Part shown: positions 1-5,282 of the stretch, piece by piece
Numbering within the stretch: position 1 is the first letter of the stretch
Layout: each line of letters starts with the position of its first letter
Origin: Bacillota bacterium
GTDB lineage: Bacteria > Bacillota > Clostridia > Peptostreptococcales > Anaerovoracaceae
Direction of reading: 5' to 3'
Assembly: GCA_016284575.1 (NCBI GenBank)
Contig: JAEEPD010000191.1
Coordinates: forward strand, 1-7,319
DNA length: 7,319 bases
Program-made: the position numbers and the translations under genes
The notes under the pieces: model-generated
Database searches by the model: none
Seen by the model: only the letters and a program-made list of their open reading frames with translations
What the model was told of the DNA's origin: nothing

Positions 1-269
1 GTGAACAGCGGCGTGTAACCTGAAGCAATGAAAGCGAGTCTGACCGGATACTGAAGAATTCCCGTTGTGTGAAACAGAATCTTAATGATGATGGAGGAGT
101 AGGAGCGAGCAATGCAAAGGAGCTGTTGGGAATAATGCGTGGAGAAATCAAAACAGCAAGACTGCTCCTGCGCCGATTGGGAGAGCATTCGCAAGATTGT
201 TAAAGGTGAATGAGAAAGAGACGTGCAATAAGAATTCAAGTCTATTGCGACCTAAGGGGTGAAGTAACA
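1..269 (+). ncRNA. Structured non-coding segment, possible 5' fragment of a group II intron
   Basis: No open frame here looks like a protein, but the + strand holds several self-complementary stretches. AGGAGC (101-106) can pair with GCTCCT (164-169), enclosing GCTGTT (122-127) with AACAGC (152-157). CATTC (186-190) can pair with GAATG (208-212), and GCAATA (225-230) with TATTGC (243-248). Phrases such as GTGTAACCTGAAGC and AATGAAAGCGAGTCTG near 13-42 remind me of domain I of bacterial group II introns; that is recall, not a search result. No intron 5' boundary, reverse transcriptase or domain V hairpin is visible in the window, so if it is an intron it is a remnant that begins upstream. Alternatively it is simply a long structured leader for the next gene. 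The exact right edge is unknown. Confidence 0.33.
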
Positions 270-944
270 ATGTTTGATCTGGACAAATACCTGGCTGAAC
301 TGATCCTGAACTGTCGGTCGGCTTTCGGCGAGAGGCTGCTGTATATGGGGCTGCAGGGAAGCTGGCTGCGCGGTGAAGCTCATGAAAACAGCGATATCGA
401 TATCATGGTGATCCTTGACCGGTTCTCCGTGCGGGATATGGATACATACCGCGAGATCCTGAAAAGGATCGGCTTCTATGAGAGATCCTGCGGTTTCATC
501 TGCGGGAAAGACGAAATGAAGCGCTGGAATCCTCTGGAGGTATGCCAGCTGCGTCATACGACGAAAGACCTGATCGGCGCACTGACGGATTTTCTTCCGT
601 CCGCGACTCGGGAAGACGAGATCAACTATGTCAATTTGAGCCTGGGGAATCTGTATCACGAACTTTGTCACCGCTTTATTCATGCGGACAGGGACAAGAA
701 CACAGCCAAATTCCGCGGCACCTGCAAGAGCGTGTTTTACCTGATCCAGAATCTGCATTTTCTGGAAAGCGGGCGTTTCATTCTCAGCAGGAAAGATCTG
801 AAGAACGCGGTTGCGGAGGAAGACCGGATCGTTATGGAAATGGCGGAGCTGCCGGACTCCTATGATTTTGATCAGGCTTTTTCTTTCCTGTTTGCCTGGT
901 GTCAAGATGCTTTTGCACGCATTGAACACCTTGGAGGAAAATGA
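270..944 (+). CDS. Nucleotidyltransferase domain protein (Pol-beta / ANT-like superfamily)
   Basis: The 224-residue protein probably transfers a nucleotide (usually AMP) to a small molecule or protein; its substrate cannot be read from sequence. Residues 30-45 carry the superfamily signature GS...RGE...SDIDI: G30-S31 bind the nucleotide phosphates, and D42 and D44 are metal ligands. The C-terminal half (about 115-220) is helical and rich in H, Y and R, like the helical domains that follow this fold in kanamycin-type nucleotidyltransferases and in HEPN-linked proteins. I do not see a clear HEPN RNase motif. I chose the ATG at 270 because AAGGGGTGA (254-262) sits 7 bases before it. The in-frame ATG at 210 has its only purine stretch one base away and lies inside predicted hairpins. 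An antibiotic-modifying role is possible but unproven, as is partnership with a toxin-type system. No HEPN or antitoxin gene is adjacent. Confidence 0.85.
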   Translation: MFDLDKYLAELILNCRSAFGERLLYMGLQGSWLRGEAHENSDIDIMVILDRFSVRDMDTYREILKRIGFYERSCGFICGKDEMKRWNPLEVCQLRHTTKDLIGALTDFLPSATREDEINYVNLSLGNLYHELCHRFIHADRDKNTAKFRGTCKSVFYLIQNLHFLESGRFILSRKDLKNAVAEEDRIVMEMAELPDSYDFDQAFSFLFAWCQDAFARIEHLGGK

Positions 945-1000
945 TAAGCTGTACCTGACGATAAACCGTCTGTATGAACTTAAGGCATCATGAGTTTGAA

Positions 1001-1199
1001 ATGACAATGGATCATGAAGGAAACGGGACGAGCATTCTTCTGGAGACAGAAAGATTGTTTCTGCGGGAAATGGACAGGAACGGATGAGGCAAACGGGATT
1101 ACACATGTGTCAGTGATCTCAAAAGAGGACTGGCTGAGCGAGATCGGCGCACAAGCCATAAATCAGCAAAAGGACGGGCTTCAGGAGCGTGGGCTTTAG
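1001..1199 (+). pseudogene. GNAT acetyltransferase remnant with internal deletion (RimJ/RimL type)
   Basis: Two short pieces of one familiar protein family lie in different frames. From ATG 1001 the frame reads about 28 residues containing LLETERLFLREMDRN, a typical start of RimJ/RimL-type GNAT acetyltransferases, then stops at TGA 1085-1087. Directly after, in another frame, TDEANGITHVSVISKEDW (from about 1081) is followed by a stop at 1197-1199. That resembles the C-terminus of the same family, in which a DE.N.IT.V.AI(S/T).E.W pattern follows the last strand. The middle of the protein, roughly 110 residues including the acetyl-CoA loop, is absent, so the gene cannot be functional. In-frame ATG 974 is an alternative start; neither has a good SD. 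The piece ends one base before the next gene's chosen ATG, so its degenerate frame may still bring ribosomes to that gene. The C-terminal match is from family memory and is less secure than the N-terminal one. Confidence 0.6.
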
Positions 1200-1200
1200 A

Positions 1201-2580
1201 ATGGTGTCATTCATGGAACAAGAACTAAAGGTAAATGAAATATCATACAGGCTCCTTCGCCTGCTTGGTAAAGGCAAGGGTGGGTATTCATATCTTGCGG
1301 AGCGGGCTGGGCAGCAGGTTGTGCTAAAGCAGATCCATCACGAGCCCTGCGATTATTATTCCTTCGGCAACAAGATCGAGGCTGAATTGCGGGATTATGA
1401 GCGGCTGCAGAAGGCCGGCATCCGCATCCCCAGGATGCATGCCGTTGACAGGGAGGCCGAACGGATAGTCAAGGACTATATCGAGGGACCTACTGTGATG
1501 GAGCTTTTGCAGACGGGGAAAGACCCTGCGCCGTATCTGCCCCAGGTTCGTGACGTGGCAGCAAAGGCAATGGCGGCGGGGATGAACATCGACTATTACC
1601 CGACCAATTTTGTTGTGCAGGACGGCCTGCTCTGGTACGTGGATTACGAATGCAACGACTACAGCGAGCAGTGGGACTTTGAACACTGGGGCATTGAATA
1701 TTGGCAGCCTAAGGTGCGCCTTTGCGGCTACCGGGACGAGGATTATGAGGCGGTCTGCCATTTCCTGATCGAATTGAATCGGAAGGACAGAACGCACATC
1801 AACTGGAACTGGGCACGGTTTGAATGGATGATGGAACATTCGGAGTTTGACAAAAGCGCCAGGTCATCCATCGGGCTCTGGTGGTCGGAGGATAAAGTCG
1901 TCGGCGCGGCGATATACGATATGTACTTCGAAGAAGCCTTCTGTGGGGCGCTGCCGGAGTATGGGGCTCTGTACCCGGAGATCCTGGACTATGCATACCG
2001 GGAGCTGAAGGACGATTCCGGGCTGGCTGTTGCGATCAATACAGAAAACACCGAAGAAATAAGAGCTGCTGAGCTGGCAGGATTCGAGCGGACCGATCAG
2101 AAAGAGACGATCATGGAGCTCTCCCTTGAAAGAGACTTCTCATCAAAGCTTCCCGAGGGACTGCAGCTTCGGGAAATGGATCAGGTCGCGGATCGGGCTG
2201 CTCTTGAGTGGCTTTTCTGGCAGGGCTTTGATCATGGTGATGACCGGGAGGCGTTTGAACGTTCGCAGGACCATGTTCCTCATGTCAGAAGGCATTTCAA
2301 CAAAGCCTTATGCCTTTCCGCCGTGGATACTTCCGGAGAGCCGGTATCGCACGGCTCACTCTGGTTTCATCAGGATACGGACTATGCCTATGTGGAGCCG
2401 GTCTGCACGATCCCCAGCTATCGAGGCAGGGGCATTGCCGCTGCGATTCTTTCTGAAGCTTTTTCCCGTGCCAAAGCATTAGGAGCAAAGGAAGCCTATG
2501 TGATATCCGATCTTCCGTTTTATGAGAAGCTTGGCTTTGAAATAGCGCAGAATTACTCGTTTTACCGGAAGAAAAGGTGA
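1201..2580 (+). CDS. Fusion protein: small kinase/phosphotransferase-like domain plus two GNAT domains
   Basis: This 459-residue protein has three parts. Residues 1-168 look like a compact protein kinase/aminoglycoside phosphotransferase-like fold: glycine-rich loop GKGKGG (23-28), lysine K43 in VVLKQ, catalytic-loop-like D131-Y-Y-P-T-N136, and metal-binding-like D148 in VDYE. A usual HxD histidine is not seen. Residues 172-312 form a GNAT-like unit that lacks an obvious acetyl-CoA signature. Residues 319-459 form a second GNAT with motif A around YVEPVCTIPSYRGRGIA (R408-x-x-G411-x-A413) and the terminal FYEKLGF motif. Tandem GNATs like 172-459 and kinase-like proteins like 1-168 are, to my knowledge, commonly separate, so the junction near 1702-1716 may be a gene fusion. 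Start choice is uncertain: GTG 1189 touches AGGAG (1183-1187), ATG 1201 lies 13 bases after it, and ATG 1213 (MEQEL) best fits the conserved N-terminus. Substrates are unknown. Confidence 0.8.
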   Translation: MVSFMEQELKVNEISYRLLRLLGKGKGGYSYLAERAGQQVVLKQIHHEPCDYYSFGNKIEAELRDYERLQKAGIRIPRMHAVDREAERIVKDYIEGPTVMELLQTGKDPAPYLPQVRDVAAKAMAAGMNIDYYPTNFVVQDGLLWYVDYECNDYSEQWDFEHWGIEYWQPKVRLCGYRDEDYEAVCHFLIELNRKDRTHINWNWARFEWMMEHSEFDKSARSSIGLWWSEDKVVGAAIYDMYFEEAFCGALPEYGALYPEILDYAYRELKDDSGLAVAINTENTEEIRAAELAGFERTDQKETIMELSLERDFSSKLPEGLQLREMDQVADRAALEWLFWQGFDHGDDREAFERSQDHVPHVRRHFNKALCLSAVDTSGEPVSHGSLWFHQDTDYAYVEPVCTIPSYRGRGIAAAILSEAFSRAKALGAKEAYVISDLPFYEKLGFEIAQNYSFYRKKR

Positions 2581-2589
2581 TAAAAGCCC

Positions 2590-2620
2590 TTGACTCTCAC
2601 ACTGTGGCAGGCATTAAGCT
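2590..2620 (+). promoter_or_regulatory. MerR-type promoter with 19-bp spacer and operator dyad
   Basis: A -35 box TTGACT (2590-2595) and a -10 box TAAGCT (2615-2620) are separated by 19 bases, the unusually long spacer that MerR proteins correct by distorting DNA. The classic mercury-resistance promoter has TTGACT and TAAGGT with the same spacing. An imperfect dyad centred on base 2602 fills the spacer: TGACTCTCACA (2591-2601) against TGTGGCAGGCA (2603-2613), with 8 of 11 positions complementary. It lies 40 bases upstream of a merR-family gene, so autoregulation is the natural reading. Confidence 0.75.
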
Positions 2621-2659
2621 TGACGTGAGCTCAAAATAACAGCAACAGGAGGTACCGCC

Positions 2660-3475
2660 ATGCTGAAGATCGGAGAATTTTCAAAATTGTCCAGAGTCAG
2701 CGTCAGAATGCTCCGCCACTATGATGAGATCGGCCTTTTGAAACCAGCCGAGATCGACCGCTTCACGGATTACCGGTATTACAGAGAGGATCAGCTCCCG
2801 ACAGCGGGCCGCATCGCCGCCCTGAAGGATATGGGCTTTTCCCTTGCGGATATAGTCAGGATCCTTGAAGTCTATGATGACCGGGATAAGCTGGAGCAGT
2901 TCTTTTCTGCCAGACAGAAAGAGTTGGAGGCCTTATCAAAGGACACAGCATATAAGCTGACGCTTCTGGACGCAGCCCGGAAAAGGCTGAGAAAGGAAGA
3001 AGACATGAGTTATAACGTAACCCTCAAGACCATTCCTGAGCGCTACGCAGCGACCGTTCATATGACCATTCCCCGCTACGAAGATGAAGGGATCATCTGG
3101 GGAAAGCTGGCTGAGGAAACCTGCCGGATGAATCTTGTGGAGGATGATCCCTGTCTTTGCGCGGTGACCTATCTCGATGGTGAGTACAAGGAAGAAAATG
3201 TGGAGATGATGGCGTGGAAGACCGTCAGGGGAAATTATCCTGATACAGAGCATGTGAAGTTCCGCACACTTCCGGAGGTAACGGTCGCAAGCTGCATCTA
3301 CCAGGGAAGCTACACCCAGATCACGGATGTTTACACTGCCGTTATCGCATGGATCGAAGCAAATGGCTATGAGCCTGCTGGACCGATGTTCAACATTTAC
3401 CACGTCAGTCCGCATGAGACCCAGAATCCGGATGAGTTTGTGACGGAGATCTGCTATCCGGTGAATAAGAAATAA
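2660..3475 (+). CDS. MerR family transcriptional regulator with GyrI-like effector domain
   Basis: This 271-residue protein is a ligand-responsive DNA-binding regulator. Residues 3-23 form the winged helix-turn-helix (KIGEFSKLSRVSVRMLRHYD), followed by the family-typical IGLLKP, the wing around YRYY (38-41) and ALKDMGFSL (54-62). Residues about 75-113 are a charged dimerisation coiled coil. From about 117 to the end is a GyrI-like (SOUL/BmrR-type) domain that binds small, often cationic or aromatic, compounds; residues 235-250 and the final EICYPV strand are typical. The start ATG has a perfect AGGAGG (2647-2652) 7 bases upstream. The gene lies just downstream of a 19-bp-spacer promoter that it probably controls, and its TAA shares a base with the in-frame ATG at 3475 of the next reading frame, so the two are co-transcribed. 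The ligand is not known; members of this architecture sense drugs (BmrR, TipA) or other stress compounds. Confidence 0.93.
   Translation: MLKIGEFSKLSRVSVRMLRHYDEIGLLKPAEIDRFTDYRYYREDQLPTAGRIAALKDMGFSLADIVRILEVYDDRDKLEQFFSARQKELEALSKDTAYKLTLLDAARKRLRKEEDMSYNVTLKTIPERYAATVHMTIPRYEDEGIIWGKLAEETCRMNLVEDDPCLCAVTYLDGEYKEENVEMMAWKTVRGNYPDTEHVKFRTLPEVTVASCIYQGSYTQITDVYTAVIAWIEANGYEPAGPMFNIYHVSPHETQNPDEFVTEICYPVNKK
3005..3475 (+). other. Possible internal translation start giving a free GyrI-like domain
   Basis: Inside the merR gene the codon for M116 (ATG 3005) lies exactly between coiled coil and effector domain. It is preceded by AAAGGA (2992-2997), an SD-like stretch with 7 to 8 bases of spacing. 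Initiation there would give a 156-residue stand-alone ligand-binding domain, as TipAS is made from within tipA in Streptomyces. The SD-like bases also encode the Lys-Glu-Glu of the linker, so the match could be chance. Confidence 0.3.
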
Positions 3476-3495
3476 TGAACCCGGGGGACAGAGGA

Positions 3496-4128
3496 ATGGC
3501 TTTTGATTTCAAAAAAGAATACAAGGAATTCTACATGCCGAAAAACAAGCCCGGCATCGTAACGGTTCCGAGTATGAATTATATCGCGGTCCGTGGACAG
3601 GGCGACCCCAATCAGGAGGATGGGGAGTACAAACAGGCCATCGGGCTGCTGTACGGCATCGCCTTCACCATCAAGATGAGCAAAATGGGTGATCACCGCA
3701 TAGATGGATATTATGATTTTGTCGTTCCTCCGCTGGAAGGCTTTTGGTGGCAGGAGGGCTTAGAGGGCATCGACTATGCCCATAAAAATGACTTCCATTG
3801 GATATCCGTGATCCGCCTTCCGGATTATGTTACCCCGGATGATTTCGCATGGGCAGTGGGGGAGGCGACAAGAAAAAAGAAGACAGACTTCTCTAAGGCA
3901 GAGTTCCTGACCTATGATGAGGGGGTGTGCGTTCAATGTATGCATTTGGGCTCCTATGACGATGAACCCGCTGCGGTTGCCCGGATGCATGAATACATGG
4001 AGGCTCAGGGCTATGTTCTGGACATAAACGGGCAGAGGCTGCACCATGAGATCTACCTGAGTGACCCCAGAAAAACAGCACCTGAGAAGCTGAAAACTGT
4101 TATCCGTCACCCCATCAGAAAGGGATAG
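3496..4128 (+). CDS. Stand-alone GyrI-like small-molecule binding domain protein
   Basis: This 210-residue cytoplasmic protein belongs to the GyrI-like family and has no DNA-binding part. Visible landmarks are the N-terminal MAFDFKKEYKEFY, the strand VTVPSMNYIAVRGQGDPN (22-39), the EGFWW aromatic motif (81-85), and RLHHEIYLSDPRK near 181-193 with E185 in the place of the usual pocket glutamate. The reading frame is open from ATG 3475, which overlaps the merR stop by one base (TAATG). I prefer ATG 3496 because GGGGG (3483-3487) lies 8 bases before it and the family tends to begin at MAFDF. The tight coupling to the MerR-GyrI gene and the shared terminator say the two act on the same ligand, perhaps as binder, sink or hydrolase. 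Some members of this family have been reported to hydrolyse small molecules, but that is not shown here. Confidence 0.88.
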   Translation: MAFDFKKEYKEFYMPKNKPGIVTVPSMNYIAVRGQGDPNQEDGEYKQAIGLLYGIAFTIKMSKMGDHRIDGYYDFVVPPLEGFWWQEGLEGIDYAHKNDFHWISVIRLPDYVTPDDFAWAVGEATRKKKTDFSKAEFLTYDEGVCVQCMHLGSYDDEPAAVARMHEYMEAQGYVLDINGQRLHHEIYLSDPRKTAPEKLKTVIRHPIRKG

Positions 4129-4156
4129 CAGCAGGACGGATCTAAGCAAAAAACTT

Positions 4157-4195
4157 CCATCACCGGTACTGAAAAGGACCCGGTGATGGTTTTTT
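4157..4195 (+). terminator. Intrinsic terminator of the MerR/GyrI operon
   Basis: A perfect 10-bp stem, CCATCACCGG (4157-4166) with CCGGTGATGG (4180-4189), encloses a 13-base loop and is followed by six T's (4190-4195). Six A's at 4148-4153 precede it, so it could also work weakly on the other strand, although no gene on that strand needs it. It lies 29 bases after the GyrI-like gene and separates that operon from the next promoter. Confidence 0.93.
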
Positions 4196-4268
4196 ATTGT
4201 TGTCAGATGCATGGAATTAATGTGCCGCGGGAAAAACAGGTGCTTATGCTTGAAAGGGGAAAAGTAAA

Positions 4269-4297
4269 GTGATAAAATTTTATCGAATAATTATAAT
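4269..4297 (+). promoter_or_regulatory. Probable sigma-A promoter of the phosphoesterase/co-polymerase operon
   Basis: A perfect -10 box TATAAT (4292-4297) is preceded at 17 bases by GTGATA (4269-4274), which matches TTGACA at four of six positions. The surrounding 60 bases are far more AT-rich than the flanking genes. Transcription would start near 4304 and give a leader of about 30 bases before the ATG at 4336. Confidence 0.7.
4271..4284. promoter_or_regulatory. 14-bp perfect palindrome, candidate operator
   Basis: GATAAAATTTTATC is a perfect inverted repeat without spacer. It overlaps the -35 box and the spacer of the promoter at 4269-4297, where a bound dimer would block RNA polymerase. 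AT-rich palindromes can arise by chance, so the call is tentative. Confidence 0.4.
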
Positions 4298-4319
4298 GGC
4301 ATATTATAAGGTTATCGAA
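4280..4319 (+). repeat. Direct repeat TTATCGAA on either side of the -10 box
   Basis: TTATCGAA occurs at 4280-4287 and again at 4312-4319, 32 bases apart start to start, about three helical turns. Between them TTATAAT (4291-4297) and ATTATAA (4303-4309) form a further inverted repeat that contains the -10 box. The first copy overlaps the palindrome at 4271-4284. Same-face spacing is what a regulator binding two sites would need, but no binding protein is identified. Confidence 0.4.
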
Positions 4320-4335
4320 ATTAAAGATCCTGTAT

Positions 4336-5241
4336 ATGACAAGCAAAGCAGCTGAGCCAAAGAATACAGAAAAGAAAAAGCGCGGAGCAAAAAGGGTGCT
4401 CCTGCGTATATTGTGTTTTTTGCTTGCGCTTATGATCGCTGCAGCTGCAGCTGTCTATGCTTATGCACAGTATACTGAAACTCATTATAAGATAAGCTTT
4501 TATCAGGAGACGTCCCCTAAGGTCAGCGGCAATATCAGGCTCGTTGTGATCTCGGATATCCACAACCGGGAATACGGAGAAAAGAATGAAAAGCTGATCT
4601 CCGATATCCGGGATCTTGCCCCGGATCTCATCCTTTTCCCCGGAGACATGGTCATCAGGGAGCAGGATGACTACCAGCCCATGCTGGACCTCGTGTCAGT
4701 ACTGTCAAAAATAGCTCCCTGCTACGGGGTTTTAGGCAACCACGAAAGCGAGCGCATCTACTACAGAAACGACAAGGGGCTGACCGCAGCCTTTAAGGAC
4801 GCCGGACTGAAGCTACTGCGAAACGCTAAGGAGGATGTCTCTATCGGAGCTGACACACTTCAGCTTATAGGCGTTGAGGGCACATCCTATGGCTTTGAGG
4901 AATACGGCGGGCGCGAATTCATGGATAAGACCGAGATCGACCCATCCAGGTTCTGCATCCTGATGGCCCACATTCCCATCCTGTTTGAACCGCAGCTGTC
5001 CGCATACAGCTTCGATCTGGGAATCGCGGGACATGTGCACGGCGGAATAGTGGTCCTGCCCTTTATAGGCGGGCTTTATACAAGTGAAGAAGGATTTTTC
5101 CCGAAATTTACTTCGGGTAAATATATTCTGGACAACCGGCAGAGCCTGATAATCAGCGGAGGACTGGGTGATTCCAAGCCCTTCCCGCCGCGGATCAACA
5201 ACACTCCCGAGCTGGTTGTGATCGACATCGACCGGTATTGA
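4336..5241 (+). CDS. Membrane-anchored metallophosphoesterase (YkuE/YaeI-like)
   Basis: This 301-residue protein is a calcineurin-like phosphoesterase that should hydrolyse phosphate esters or pyrophosphates using two metal ions. Residues 1-20 are lysine/arginine-rich and cytoplasmic, residues about 21-45 form one hydrophobic helix, and the catalytic domain should lie outside. All metal-ligand motifs are present in order: D74-x-H76 (SDIH), GD (103-104), GNHE (134-137), H212 (MAHIP) and GHVH (232-235). Length and layout fit YkuE/YaeI-type enzymes, some of which act on lipid-linked or cell-envelope phosphates; the substrate here is unknown. In-frame stops just upstream leave ATG 4336 as the sensible start, but only a weak AAAGA (4323-4327) serves as SD, so expression may be low. 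It is the first gene after the TATAAT promoter and lies 41 bases before the co-polymerase-like genes, which suggests a surface-polymer context. Confidence 0.9.
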   Translation: MTSKAAEPKNTEKKKRGAKRVLLRILCFLLALMIAAAAAVYAYAQYTETHYKISFYQETSPKVSGNIRLVVISDIHNREYGEKNEKLISDIRDLAPDLILFPGDMVIREQDDYQPMLDLVSVLSKIAPCYGVLGNHESERIYYRNDKGLTAAFKDAGLKLLRNAKEDVSIGADTLQLIGVEGTSYGFEEYGGREFMDKTEIDPSRFCILMAHIPILFEPQLSAYSFDLGIAGHVHGGIVVLPFIGGLYTSEEGFFPKFTSGKYILDNRQSLIISGGLGDSKPFPPRINNTPELVVIDIDRY

Positions 5242-5282
5242 ACTAAGGGCGGCTTCAAAGCGCCGGAAGGAGAATAAAGGCT

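Noticed and set aside
542..993. Alternative + frames of 107 and 60 codons over the nucleotidyltransferase
   Set aside because: Frame shadows rich in Arg, Ser and Gly, without SD or family motif.
252..1106. A 284-codon open frame on the minus strand
   Set aside because: It lies opposite the nucleotidyltransferase with its clear catalytic motif, has no SD, and its translation shows no domain-like pattern.
1324..1996. Minus-strand open frames opposite the kinase-GNAT fusion
   Set aside because: Their translations are shadows of the conserved + strand protein and have no recognisable domain.
2126..2488. Overlapping frames on both strands inside the second GNAT domain
   Set aside because: The main frame there carries the acetyl-CoA motif, and the others show no protein-like pattern.
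3760..4212. A 150-codon minus-strand frame that would begin beyond the terminator
   Set aside because: It runs through the terminator stem and opposite the GyrI-like gene; no promoter or SD was seen.
5247..5266. GC-rich GGCG/CGCC hairpin between the phosphoesterase and the first co-polymerase gene
   Set aside because: The stem is only about four pairs and no T-run follows, so it is not a terminator.
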